NCBI GenBank assembly: GCA_963575655.1
Contig: CAUYTY010000206.1
Location: forward strand, 1 to 64,000
DNA: 64,000 bases
Source: Gammaproteobacteria bacterium
GTDB taxonomy: Bacteria; Pseudomonadota; Gammaproteobacteria; CAIRSR01
Direction of reading: 5' to 3'
Positions within the stretch are counted from its first letter, which is position 1; the number at the start of each line of letters is the position of its first letter. Below, one piece after another: positions 36,751-45,826 of the stretch. A program made the translations under genes and the position numbers. The notes under the pieces are model-generated. The model was not told the origin of the DNA. It did not search any database and was given only the letters and a program-made list of their open reading frames with translations.

Positions 36751-37169
36751 GGGATCAGCTTACCGATTATCCAACATTTTTCTGGCGGGCAGGACTAGCG
36801 ACTGATCCGAATTGCTTGAGACAAGCCTTTGGCACTACAAGGCATCCTTACTCGCGGGGTAAAATCGGAAGGACTGCTGTCAACAATCCGCACAAGGACA
36901 GACCGCTCGTCGCAGTTGATAAGGCGGTCGGATGACTAAACCTCAGAAACAAACACCATCGAGATACTGCGGGGGAAGTTATTACGGAGATAACCAGTAA
37001 CGCTCTTAATGTCTCCAGCCCCACAACTCAACAAAGAAAAGGGGACTAGGCGACACAGGAAAAACATCTATTCACCCGCGCACTAGACATCCGCCGTGGC
37101 TCTATTTTCAAATACTGCCAATGCCACGGCGGATGTCGTAATCCGCCAGATTAGTCATTACCGATCTAA
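36751..37169. other. Intergenic region with 15-bp-stem hairpin
   Basis: About 420 bp. The only clear structure is a perfect inverted repeat gacatccgccgtggc / gccacggcggatgtc (37086-37100 and 37123-37137) with a 22-base loop, lying downstream of the repeat-protein gene. It may end that transcript or stabilise its 3' end, although no T run follows. Confidence 0.6.
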
Positions 37170-38234
37170 TCAGGGGACATGGGGCGGCATTATTCTGCCT
37201 TCACCCATATGACCGGCGGTGCCCTCCATAGCATTGACGCTTCCATGTGCAGCAGCGGCTGGCTCAGCAATGACCATTCCACGATCAGTGGCACGCTGAC
37301 GTAGTCTGGTGTAGAGCTGCTCCTTGATCTGCTGTCTCTCTTGAATTGTCTGAGCTTGCCGCAAGGAACGACGGACTTCTTTTCTTTCCGCTGGGGTGAT
37401 GAGTGCCCGCATACTAACTCGCCGCTCCGGCTTGGCCATTAAAGCCGAATCAGCAGCTACGGTCTGAGGCACTACCTGTGCAGAATTAGCGGCAACAACT
37501 TTCTGTGGAACGACCTGAGCCGAATTAGCAGCTACGGTCTGAGGCACCACCTGTGCAGAATTAGCGGCTACGGTTTGTTGTGGCACTACCTGTGCCGAAT
37601 TAGCGGCAGCAACTTTCTGTGGAACGACCTGAGCCGAGTTAGCGGCTACGGTTTGTTGTGGCACTACCTGTGCAGAATTAGCGGCAGCAACTTTCTGTGG
37701 AACGACCTGAGCCGAATTAGCGGCTACGGTTTGTTGTGGCACTACCTGTGCCGAATTAGCGGCAGCAACTTTCTGTGGAACGACCTGAGCCGAGTTAGCG
37801 GCTACGGTTTGTTGTGGCACTACCTGAACTGAGTTGGCGACAGCAACTTTTTGCGGGACAACTTGGGCTGAATTGGCAGCTACGGTTTGAGGCGCCACTT
37901 GAGCCGAATTAGCGGCTACGGTTTGTTGTGGCACTACCTGAGCTGAATTGGCGGCAGCAACTTTTTGCGGGACAACTTGGGCTGAATTGGCAGCTACGGT
38001 TTGAGGCGCCACTTGAGCCGAATTAGCGGCTACGGTTTGTTGTGGCACTACCTGAGCTGAATTAGCGGTAGCAACTTTTTGCGGGACGACTTGGGCCGAA
38101 TTGGCAGTTACCGTCTGCGGGGTTACTTGAGCTGAGGCAGCAGATGCGGCTTGCTCCGCACCCGCCGACAGCATAAAACCATTGGTTGCCACTGCAAAGG
38201 TAAGTAATACGGAATTGAGCTTCGTGTTGACCAT
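37170..38234 (-). CDS. Secreted tandem-repeat protein (ANSAQVVPQ repeats)
   Basis: I take the start at 38234 (MVNTKLNSVLLTFAVATNG), with GTGGAG upstream, giving 354 residues. A signal peptide (1-27, ending SAGA) is followed by about 18 repeats of 12-13 residues, consensus ANSAQVVPQ with alternating KVAA and QTVA tails. A basic helical C-terminal domain of about 85 residues follows (TPAERKEVRRSLRQAQTIQERQQIKEQL). In DNA the repeats form a 78-bp period (two protein repeats), nearly identical at 37560-37830, which shows recent expansion by slippage or recombination. Probably periplasmic or surface; the repeats may form an extended stalk. I do not recognise a family. Confidence 0.8.
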   Translation of the reverse strand: MVNTKLNSVLLTFAVATNGFMLSAGAEQAASAASAQVTPQTVTANSAQVVPQKVATANSAQVVPQQTVAANSAQVAPQTVAANSAQVVPQKVAAANSAQVVPQQTVAANSAQVAPQTVAANSAQVVPQKVAVANSVQVVPQQTVAANSAQVVPQKVAAANSAQVVPQQTVAANSAQVVPQKVAAANSAQVVPQQTVAANSAQVVPQKVAAANSAQVVPQQTVAANSAQVVPQTVAANSAQVVPQKVVAANSAQVVPQTVAADSALMAKPERRVSMRALITPAERKEVRRSLRQAQTIQERQQIKEQLYTRLRQRATDRGMVIAEPAAAAHGSVNAMEGTAGHMGEGRIMPPHVP

Positions 38235-38541
38235 AATTTTTCTCCACAATTATTTTGGAAATAGCAACCTAGCATGATTTTGGTGCTATCCGCAATCCAC
38301 ACTATGGGTAGGATGACCCGTTTTAGGCCTCAGATTGCAAGTTCGTCGCATGCAGACAAGCCCGGAGAACGGCTATGGAACAGTTATCCACACGTGATTT
38401 AGCAGAGCGAATTCGTCGGGATTCTGGTGGGCCACAAACGTGATGATTCCTTTCCCTTGTCGATAAGAGGGCGATTACCGAAAATCTCCGAGCTGATTTT
38501 CACCGGCTCTGGCGTAGGTGGCATATACACAACGATGAGTA
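38235..38541. other. Intergenic region with one DnaA-box match
   Basis: About 300 bp with no supported gene. TTATCCACA at 38384-38392 is a perfect match to the E. coli DnaA box, but it stands alone. Confidence 0.4.
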
Positions 38542-38817
38542 TTACTGTTTGCAAGCGGTTGCTTTACGGAAAGTATCCATCGTCCAAATCGTATCACCGT
38601 CAGGAGTTTTGGTATCTGACTTCCAGATATGCGAAATACGTAGACAATAAGTACCCGTATTCATAATCTCGGCGGATCGCTCCACTGGTTTCTCACCACC
38701 GATACGTATCAGCTCGGGGTTAGTAGTAGTGTAATTCGGCTTAAGAGGCGTCGAACAACCCGCCAATAAGACAGAAACGGCAGCAGCTCCTATAAGGGTC
38801 ATGTGGAAAATTTTCAT
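38542..38817 (-). CDS. Small lipoprotein, unknown function
   Basis: A 91-residue protein with a lipoprotein signal: MKIFHMTLIG start, hydrophobic core and lipobox LLAGC with Cys21 as lipidated residue. The mature part (about 70 residues) has no family I recognise; two further Cys (in TGTYCLR and near the end in TACKQ) may pair. GAGGAC precedes the ATG. Probably outer-membrane anchored and periplasmic. Confidence 0.72.
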   Translation of the reverse strand: MKIFHMTLIGAAAVSVLLAGCSTPLKPNYTTTNPELIRIGGEKPVERSAEIMNTGTYCLRISHIWKSDTKTPDGDTIWTMDTFRKATACKQ

Positions 38818-39668
38818 TTATAGTGTCCTCGTAAGTCGTATTCGGGTGGAAAAACATTCGCGCGAATGATGTCTGAATACCTAAAAATGGGCGCCGCAAA
38901 GATCGTGCTGATAATATTGGAATCCCAAGAGGCAGAGAAGGGTAACAGTTTAAATTGAATAAAGACTGCTCTGCGAATCCCTTAATTGCCAATTCTCCGC
39001 ATATCCTCGTAGGAGTACCGGGAGTGCGACGCCCCCCCCCCAGTCCGGTTGCGTAATGCAATAGAGCAGAGGACGCGAGGGTAATTCTGAAGGCGCTGCC
39101 ATTGAGGTTCAGCCAGCCCGCCGTCCTTTGACGTTTCTGTAAAAACGCCGGTCTTTCCCGGCTGTCAACCCGTAAGGGTAACTTGGCTTACGCCAGTACA
39201 AGGTCTCCTCGCCCAGAACAAGAAGGTCGGTCAGACTAAGGATTGGGTCTTATACCGTCTCGACCGTCATTCCTTTCGTCGTCAGAGCCTGGGACTGGAG
39301 AAGCATCCCAGGGTGGCTCGCTTTCGCTTCTCTTCTTGTCGGCTGCCTTTCGGAGGGCTGGTTGAATCTCAAACTTTTCAGCCAGCGGAATGGATTTCGC
39401 TAGGTTGAAAAGTTAGGCGGCGACTCAACTTCGCTGCCTTTCAGGGGAGGCAGGATGATAACCTCTCCTGTCGCAACATCCAACCTTCCGGGTTTCGGGT
39501 GCTCCAGGACGATGGCCAGGACACCTGGGCGTCATCATAGTGGAAGAAATTGCAGCATCCACATATCTGCTGGAAATATCAGGCTTGATCTTCAAACAAA
39601 ATTGACAGTCACATCACACTTTTCATAATCTCCCTCAAGGTTCACCACCATGACGAGAGGAGTGTGGT
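38818..39668. other. 850-bp non-coding region with dense hairpins
   Basis: No supported gene. It holds a run of ten C at 39032-39041 and, from about 39120 to 39540, closely packed inverted repeats. These include gccggtctttcccggc, ctgggactggagaagcatcccag, an arm pair aacttttca / ttgaaaagtt with an inner agcg/cgct stem, and ctgcctttcaggggaggcag. The segment gccggtctttcccggctgtc plus cccgtaaggg is shared, in reverse orientation, with the 378-bp elements at 20142 and 52323. This suggests a structured RNA or a relic of a related mobile element. Confidence 0.5.
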
Positions 39669-40796
39669 ATGAGGGTTGTCGCGAGCGTATTACTCTGGGT
39701 ATTGATGGTTTCTGCGGTAGCGCAGGCGGCGGAGGTTGAGGTAGTGAAGATTGGGGTGGTATCCCCCCTGACCGGACCCCAGGCCCACCTGGGCAAGGAC
39801 ATTGAGAACGGCGCACGGCTCGCCATCGACGAGGTCAACGCCAGCCATCCCACCTTGAGCGGGCATCCGATACGCTTTGAACTCCTTGCCGAGGATGACC
39901 AAGCCGACCCTCGAACCGCCACCGTGGTAGCCCAAAAATTGGTGGACAACGGCGTCAAAGGGGTGATTGGCCACCTCAACTCTGGGGCCAGTATCCCGGC
40001 CGCACGTATCTACGCTGAGGCAGGTATTCCCCAGGTTTCACCTGGTTCTACTGCCGTAACCTACACCCGCCAGGGTTTCAAGACCACCTATCGTGTCATG
40101 GCCAATGACGCCCAACAGGGACGGACCCTCGGCGAGTACGCAGTCCGAATTGGTCGACGAGTTGCGGTGGTGGACGACCGCACGGCATATGGCCAGGGAC
40201 TTGCCGACGAGGTGGCCAAGGCAGTTCCGGCTGCTGGTGGTGAGGTAGTTGCGCGGGAATTTACCACCGATAAGTCTACGGATTTTACTGCTATCCTCAC
40301 CTCGCTCAAAGCCAAGCGCCCCGATGTCGTCGTCTACGGTGGCATGGACCCCCAGGCTGCCCCCATGGCGCGCCAGATGAAGATGTTAGGACTCAAAGCG
40401 GCGTTGATGGGAGGGGACGGGATGCAGTCCGCCGAATTTCTCAAGCTTGCCGGGTCTGCCGCCGAAGGAGTCATCGGTTCCTCACCAGGATTGCCCTTAG
40501 ACAAGATGCCTGGCGGCACCAAATTTGCGGATCGATTCACCGCCCGCTTTGGCAAGATTCAGATCTATGCCCCCTTTTCCTACGATGCTAGCCGTGTTTT
40601 AGTAACCGCCATGCAACAGGCCAACTCCGTTGAACCGGCCCAGTATCTGCCCGTGTTGGCCCGCATCGCCTTTGACGGCGTCATTGGTCCGATTGCCTTC
40701 GACACCTACGGTGACCTCAAGGATGGCCCCGTCACCCTCTACCAAGTAAAAAGTGGGCAGTGGGCACCACTGATAACGATGGGAGGAAAGAATTGA
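39669..40796 (+). CDS. livJ: Branched-chain amino-acid-type ABC transporter, substrate-binding protein
   Basis: A 375-residue periplasmic binding protein with a signal peptide (1-21, ending AQAAE). Typical Leu/Ile/Val-binding motifs follow: IGVVSPLTGPQAHLGKDIENGA, GVIGHLNSGASIPAARIY, QVSPGSTAVTYT and DDRTAYGQGLADE. It binds a ligand for the LivH-type permease encoded four bases downstream. GAGAGGAGTG precedes the start. The real substrate could be another amino acid, amide or urea-like compound, since this family is broad. Confidence 0.92.
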   Translation: MRVVASVLLWVLMVSAVAQAAEVEVVKIGVVSPLTGPQAHLGKDIENGARLAIDEVNASHPTLSGHPIRFELLAEDDQADPRTATVVAQKLVDNGVKGVIGHLNSGASIPAARIYAEAGIPQVSPGSTAVTYTRQGFKTTYRVMANDAQQGRTLGEYAVRIGRRVAVVDDRTAYGQGLADEVAKAVPAAGGEVVAREFTTDKSTDFTAILTSLKAKRPDVVVYGGMDPQAAPMARQMKMLGLKAALMGGDGMQSAEFLKLAGSAAEGVIGSSPGLPLDKMPGGTKFADRFTARFGKIQIYAPFSYDASRVLVTAMQQANSVEPAQYLPVLARIAFDGVIGPIAFDTYGDLKDGPVTLYQVKSGQWAPLITMGGKN

Positions 40797-40799
40797 CCC

Positions 40800-41741
40800 G
40801 TGGATAACCTCATATTCTATCAAATCCTTCTCCAGCAGGTCTTTAATGGCCTGGTCCTAGGTAGCCTCTACGCCCTGGTAGCGCTGGGCTACACCATGGT
40901 TTACGGCATCCTTGAGTTGATCAACTTCGCCCATGGTGAAGTCGTAATGCTCGGGGCGATGGTGACCTTGACGGTCCTTGGGGTCCTTTCCGGGGCGGGT
41001 TACAGCGGGGTGTGGACGATTGGGGTAGCGCTCGTGGTGGCGGTGCCGGTATGCGTAGTTACCGGACTGGCCATCGAACGAGTGGCCTACCGCCCTCTCC
41101 GCCACGCCCCCCGGCTTGCCCCCCTCATTACCGCGATTGGTGTCTCCATCGTGCTCCAGAACCTGGCCATGATCTTTTGGGGACGCCAATATCTCTCCTT
41201 TCCACCGGTCATAGACGTTCAGATATACGAGTGGTGGGGGGTATCGGTGACTAACGTACAGCTTGTCGTTATCGCCCTGGCTACAACTATGATGGTCGGA
41301 TTATTGCTGCTCGTCGGCCATACCCGCCTCGGTCGGGCAATGCGTGCCATTGCCCAAAACAGGGAGGTAGCAGGCCTGATGGGGGTGAACGTAAATACGG
41401 TGATCGCCGCTACCTTCGCCATCGGATCGGGGTTAGCGGCGGTTGCAGGGATGTTGGTGTCGGCCTATTACGGCCTCTCCCACTATGCCATGGGCTTTAT
41501 GTTGGGCCTCAAGGCATTCACCGCTGCGGTACTGGGAGGAATCGGTAACATCCCTGGAGCAATGCTCGGCGGATTACTATTGGGGGTCATCGAAAGTCTT
41601 GGGGCGGGCTATATCGGCGACCTGACCGGCGGTTTTCTGGGCAGCAATTATCAAGACATCTTTGCTTTTTTTGTGCTGATTCTGGTTCTAATCTTCCGCC
41701 CTGCGGGATTACTCGGAGAACAAGTGGCAGATCGAGCGTAG
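40800..41741 (+). CDS. livH: Branched-chain amino-acid-type ABC transporter, permease
   Basis: A 313-residue membrane protein starting with GTG. It has the LivH hallmarks GLVLGSLYALVALGYTMVYGILELINFAHGE, then RAIAQNREVAGLMGVNVN (ATPase-contact loop) and GLKAFTAAVLGGIGNIPGAMLGGLLLG. It would form a channel with LivM, driven by LivG and LivF. None of livM, livG or livF follows: convergent chemotaxis genes begin directly after. Either the operon was cut by rearrangement or the remaining subunits are encoded elsewhere. Confidence 0.94.
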   Translation: MDNLIFYQILLQQVFNGLVLGSLYALVALGYTMVYGILELINFAHGEVVMLGAMVTLTVLGVLSGAGYSGVWTIGVALVVAVPVCVVTGLAIERVAYRPLRHAPRLAPLITAIGVSIVLQNLAMIFWGRQYLSFPPVIDVQIYEWWGVSVTNVQLVVIALATTMMVGLLLLVGHTRLGRAMRAIAQNREVAGLMGVNVNTVIAATFAIGSGLAAVAGMLVSAYYGLSHYAMGFMLGLKAFTAAVLGGIGNIPGAMLGGLLLGVIESLGAGYIGDLTGGFLGSNYQDIFAFFVLILVLIFRPAGLLGEQVADRA

Positions 41742-41910
41742 CCGTTAAGCGCGATTTAGCGCGGAACACCATTAAGAGAGTGTCGCCTAACCAACGCGCA
41801 CCTTAATACGCATCCGCGTTCATTGAGACGGAATTTCATAGAACAAAGTCAAGTCGCCACTGATACGTTAACGTTAGACTGCCATTCGATAGGGATTATC
41901 GGAATGATGG

Positions 41911-43665
41911 CTAGCTCAGTACCGTTGCCTGTTGGATTAATGCCGGAATATCCAAAATCAGAGCCATTTCTCCATCGCCTAATATGCTGGCACCGTTAAT
42001 ACCAGAGAGACGGCGGAATACTTCCCCCAATGGTTTGATTACGGTCTGGAATTCACCGAGGAGTTGGTCTACCACCAACCCCACCTTTCGTCCAGCAGAA
42101 CAAACCACGACCACACTCTGGCGAACCTCCCTTCCCGTTTCGCCCGTGGCAAAAATTTGATTCAACCACAATAACGGCAACCTCTCGCCGCGTAGGTTGA
42201 TGGAGTCTGTCCCATAGTGATCCTGGGCTTGAACGAGGTCCAGGCATTCAACCACCGTATCCAGGGGGGCGATGTAGAACGCCCCAGCGACACCCACCAA
42301 AAAACCATCAATGATGGCGAGTGTCAGCGGTAAACGTAACCGTACTACCGTTCCTACCCCCAACAAGCTTTCCGCCTCAATAGTGCCGCAGAACCCCTCG
42401 ACTACGCGGCGTACCAAGTCCATACCCATGCCTCGGACCGAGAAATCGGTTCTCTGCGATACCGTACTCAGCCCTGGTTCGAAGATGAGCTGGAAGATCT
42501 CGGCTTCGGAGGGTTTAGCATCCTGGGGCATTAGGCCAACTTGCACCGCCATCGCCAAAATCCGCTCACTATCAATGCCACGACCATCATCCGCGACCTC
42601 AATGACAACACTACCGGAGTCATGGTAGGCATTGAGGTCAAGTCGTCCCTGAGGGGGTTTCCCGACAGCAACGCGCTCCTCTGGGAGTTCGATGCCATGC
42701 TCAAGGCTGTTGCGCACCAGGTGGGTCAACGGATCGACGAGGAGTTCCACCATCGATTCGTCGAGTTCAGTATCCGCACCGTTCACTTCTAATCTCATTT
42801 CCTTGTTTAAGGAACGAGCCAGGTCACGAATCAGCGGCTGGAAACAAGAAAAAGTCTCCCCGATCTGGACCATCCGCAGACGTAAGGCAACCTCTCGAAT
42901 TTCCTCTGTTAAACGGGACAACGCCGCAACCGATTCCATTAGGGCGGAGTCCCCCAGGCGCTTGGCCGTCATTTTCTGGCTGGCGCCGAGGACAACCAAT
43001 TCACCCACGAGATCAATCAACCGTCCGAGTTTGGTAGCGTCCACCTGCACGTGCGGTGTATCTTCTGATAAAACTCTGATTAGTGCTTCGACGGAGGCTT
43101 CAGGAACTTCAAGATCAAGAAATTCAGGAGTTTCAGAAACCTCGGCGGGCGCGATGGGTAGAATCGCGACAGGTTCCAATACAGGCACTATCGATTCACC
43201 AAGAGGTCTTCCGAGAGGAATCGTGGGGGGGATTTTAGTCACAGGAGGGGAAGGCGTGGCGCCTTCCATGTAGCAATTGATCTGGTTTTTGAGTTCCTCC
43301 CCATTCCGAGTTAGTTTGGAAGATACAGCATTTTCCCCCATAACCGTATTCACCAGCTTGCGGAGATGATCCTTGCAACGCAGCAGCAGATCCGCCAATA
43401 CCGAGTCGAGAATAATCTGTTCACTCCTCATCCGATCGAGTACGTTTTCGACACGATGAGCAAAATCAACCATTGGCTCAAAACCGAATGACCCTGCCCC
43501 GCCCTTAATGGTATGAACAACGCGGAATAGGGTATTAATAATCTCCCGTTCGTAAGGCCTTCCTTCTAGGGTTAACAGTATCTGTTCCATTTTGGAAAGT
43601 GATTCAATACTTTCCTCAAAGAAAACCTGGAGAATTGGTTCTAGGATCGGATCGATCATGACCAT
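41911..43665 (-). CDS. cheA: CheA-type histidine kinase lacking a P2 domain
   Basis: A 584-residue kinase: Hpt domain with H51 (FRVVHTIKGGAGSFGF), a Pro-rich linker (about 130-190), dimerisation and HATPase region (LVGELVVLGASQK, LLVDPLTHLVRNSLEHGIE, VADDGRGID, RGMGMDLVRRVVE) and a C-terminal CheW-like domain. It phosphorylates CheY and CheB. No regulatory P2-like domain lies between Hpt and the kinase core; a domain of that type is instead fused to CheC at 45827. It is the last gene of a five-gene minus-strand cluster. Partners could be CheY (45341) and CheB (59729). Confidence 0.93.
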   Translation of the reverse strand: MVMIDPILEPILQVFFEESIESLSKMEQILLTLEGRPYEREIINTLFRVVHTIKGGAGSFGFEPMVDFAHRVENVLDRMRSEQIILDSVLADLLLRCKDHLRKLVNTVMGENAVSSKLTRNGEELKNQINCYMEGATPSPPVTKIPPTIPLGRPLGESIVPVLEPVAILPIAPAEVSETPEFLDLEVPEASVEALIRVLSEDTPHVQVDATKLGRLIDLVGELVVLGASQKMTAKRLGDSALMESVAALSRLTEEIREVALRLRMVQIGETFSCFQPLIRDLARSLNKEMRLEVNGADTELDESMVELLVDPLTHLVRNSLEHGIELPEERVAVGKPPQGRLDLNAYHDSGSVVIEVADDGRGIDSERILAMAVQVGLMPQDAKPSEAEIFQLIFEPGLSTVSQRTDFSVRGMGMDLVRRVVEGFCGTIEAESLLGVGTVVRLRLPLTLAIIDGFLVGVAGAFYIAPLDTVVECLDLVQAQDHYGTDSINLRGERLPLLWLNQIFATGETGREVRQSVVVVCSAGRKVGLVVDQLLGEFQTVIKPLGEVFRRLSGINGASILGDGEMALILDIPALIQQATVLS

Positions 43666-43746
43666 ACATTGCTCGAGATTGATTATAGGGATTAACCGAA
43701 TGTTGCCTGCTTTTCCTGGAGAGAAATATTAACCCCCCCTTCTGAA

Positions 43747-44718
43747 TCAGAGGGTTCCTTGCTGTACGCAATTGCGTCCACTATGTTTCGCACCATATAA
43801 TGCCATATCCGCTGCTTCTAATAACCCTTTGGCATTGCAGGTCGTCCCTGATGTATAGCTGGCGACACCAAGGCTAATTGTCACATGACTGGCAACTTTT
43901 GACTTCTCATGAAGAATGTTTAGCTCAGCAATTGCGCGACGTAATTTCTCGGCAACTAATTTACTACCCTCTGGCCCACAATCGGGAAGGATAATCGTAA
44001 ATTCCTCACCACCATAGCGAACCACGACATCACCGGAGCGATTTAGTTGTGATTTCAGTGTGCTTGCGATGGTCGTAAGGACACGATCACCGGCCGGATG
44101 CCCATAATTGTCGTTATAGGCCTTGAAGCAATCCACATCCATCATGATTAAAGATATTGGCTTATGCTGTCGTTGTGCGCGTTCAAATTCAGATTGGTAA
44201 CGCTTATCAAAGAATCGACGATTGAATACGCCGGTGAGTCCATCAGTAATTGCTTCAAGCGAGGAGCGTTCAGAGCTTGATTTCAGCATAGATTCGCGTT
44301 TCACGGACACACTTGCATCCGTAATTTGAATCAGACAAAAATTACGTCCCTCAAGCGCAATCGGCGTAATCATAATCGATTGCTGAATGCGTTCGCCGCG
44401 CCGGCGTGCCGCATCAGAATGGTAGAGGGGAAGCGGGGAGTGATGTAACGCATTAGAGAGAATAGCCGGCAAGCGGCGCGACAGTACATTCTTTATGGAT
44501 CTTTTTAGTGAGAGCGACATACCATCCAGGAATAGGTCTTCGATCGGACGATGCCATGCCTCCTCGCTGATGATGCCGCTGTATTTCTCAACCCAGGTAT
44601 TCCATAACATCACCTGTTCATCGCCATCCAGCAGAATTAGCCCAACGTTGATGGCATCCCAAATTTTCCGCTCAATTCCCTGTAAAGTTATCTCCTCAGG
44701 GGATGGGGAGAGGTTCAT
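43747..44718 (-). CDS. Diguanylate cyclase with PAS-like sensor
   Basis: A 323-residue protein: an N-terminal PAS-like domain (residues about 15-135, IWDAINVGLILLDGDEQVMLWN), a short helix, and a GGDEF domain from about residue 150. The active site is GGEEF (236-240), and the inhibitory I-site RSGD (227-230) is intact, so c-di-GMP synthesis with product feedback is expected. It lies two bases after cheC, so it is co-expressed with the chemotaxis-like genes, which suggests that this pathway bears on surface attachment or motility choice. No membrane segment is seen. Confidence 0.92.
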   Translation of the reverse strand: MNLSPSPEEITLQGIERKIWDAINVGLILLDGDEQVMLWNTWVEKYSGIISEEAWHRPIEDLFLDGMSLSLKRSIKNVLSRRLPAILSNALHHSPLPLYHSDAARRRGERIQQSIMITPIALEGRNFCLIQITDASVSVKRESMLKSSSERSSLEAITDGLTGVFNRRFFDKRYQSEFERAQRQHKPISLIMMDVDCFKAYNDNYGHPAGDRVLTTIASTLKSQLNRSGDVVVRYGGEEFTIILPDCGPEGSKLVAEKLRRAIAELNILHEKSKVASHVTISLGVASYTSGTTCNAKGLLEAADMALYGAKHSGRNCVQQGTL

Positions 44719-44720
44719 AA

Positions 44721-45344
44721 TTATCGACCCACAGGAATGCCCAAGAGAAAACTATCAATGTGAGACACCAATTCTGTTAGCGATGAAGAGCTAAACAAAA
44801 ATACCAGGTAGCCATTGGAATGACGAGCCTTAATGTTTAGATCAATATGCAACGCCAACATCACGGGGTGATTATCTTCGTTCACAATTTGTTGAATAAT
44901 AACCTCTGAGGTATCCACGAAGTAAACTGGCAAGGAACTTGCCAAGGTAAGGCCAAGCATATCAGCCATCACAGAAAGACAGGCATTCAAAATAATGTTA
45001 CCCAATTCGCACATTGCCTCCTGTTCAAATTCGGCAAGTTCTTCTACGTCTAATTGCGACCCCATCATGTCGCGCACAATTTCCAGCGCACGCTCTTCAG
45101 TAAATAGCAGCATGGCGGTGGAGTCGAAGGGTCCATTAAAATGCTGTTTGACCGCGCCCAATCGCGGGCTGTCCAGAGAAAGCGATTTCGCAGTAATTTC
45201 AGAGGATTGATAAAATTGAATGCGCGGTACGGATAATTCAATCTCCTCCGAGACGATCTCGCTCAAGCTGGATGCTGCACGTCCCGCACCAACATTGAAG
45301 ACCTCGGTAAGGGCATCCAGATGTAGCTCCAATAACTCGTTCAT
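44721..45344 (-). CDS. cheC: CheC-like CheY-P phosphatase
   Basis: A 207-residue protein with both active helices of the CheC/CheX/FliY family: HLDALTEVFNVGAGRAASSLSEI and EFEQEAMCELGNIILNACLSVMADML, each with the E-x2-N-type residues that attack phospho-Asp. It probably dephosphorylates the CheY encoded just upstream, whose stop overlaps its start by four bases. It closely resembles the C-terminal part of the protein at 45827, so the two arose by duplication. Confidence 0.88.
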   Translation of the reverse strand: MNELLELHLDALTEVFNVGAGRAASSLSEIVSEEIELSVPRIQFYQSSEITAKSLSLDSPRLGAVKQHFNGPFDSTAMLLFTEERALEIVRDMMGSQLDVEELAEFEQEAMCELGNIILNACLSVMADMLGLTLASSLPVYFVDTSEVIIQQIVNEDNHPVMLALHIDLNIKARHSNGYLVFLFSSSSLTELVSHIDSFLLGIPVGR

Positions 45345-45724
45345 GTGGCGCTCGCAAAAAAATCAAGGATCTGTCCTACGCTTTTTTCGGTAACTGGTTT
45401 GGAAATAAATCGTGCCCCCAACGCGGTAGCGCGATTCTGATTCGCCTCTTGAACATTAGCGGTCAAAATAGCAATACGGACGCTCGGATGTTTTCCTAGA
45501 ATAAGGGCCGCGGCATCGATTCCATTTAATCCGGGCATATTAATATCCATAGTACAGTAATCAGGCACCTCGCGACCTACGACCACCAGGGCATCGTCAC
45601 CACTGGCAGACTCAAGAATAACCCACTGTGGATGTTTGTCGAGTATAAATGCCCGGATCATCATCCGAGATACTCGACTATCATCCACAATTAGCAATTT
45701 TTTAACGGTTTCGCTGTTTGACAT
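45341..45724 (-). CDS. cheY: CheY-like response regulator
   Basis: A 127-residue single receiver domain: LLIVDDSRVSRMMI with acidic D14/D15, phosphoacceptor D60 (DYCTMDINMPGLNG), AILTANV with the switch Thr, and FISKPV with the conserved Lys. It would be phosphorylated by the CheA at 41911 and dephosphorylated by the CheC proteins on either side. It is four-base-overlapped with cheC. Confidence 0.92.
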   Translation of the reverse strand: MSNSETVKKLLIVDDSRVSRMMIRAFILDKHPQWVILESASGDDALVVVGREVPDYCTMDINMPGLNGIDAAALILGKHPSVRIAILTANVQEANQNRATALGARFISKPVTEKSVGQILDFFASAT

Positions 45725-45756
45725 AAATCCTCATCTAAATCGGAAGGGGATGGTGG

Positions 45757-45809
45757 GTAACCGACACAACCGTTCTCTCCCAGCAACGGGAGGGGGAGTG
45801 AGCGGTTAC
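45757..45809. repeat. Palindromic repeat family R2, copy f
   Basis: gtaaccgacaca ... cgttctctcccagcaacggg ... gagtgagcggttac. It lies between cheY and the upstream CheC-fusion gene, inside the operon-like run. Confidence 0.65.
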
Positions 45810-45826
45810 GGAACGATTGCCTGACA

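Noticed and set aside
37450-38150. Regular direct repeats that could be taken for a CRISPR array.
   Set aside because: The repeats are in frame in a secreted protein, there are no unique spacers, and no cas genes are near.
38384-38392. Single perfect DnaA box TTATCCACA.
   Set aside because: A lone 9-mer is expected by chance or as a minor binding site; no cluster or AT-rich element accompanies it.
41785-41800. 15-base match (cctaaccaacgcgca) shared with the left edge of the window.
   Set aside because: A few matches of this length are expected by chance in 64 kb, and the flanks differ.
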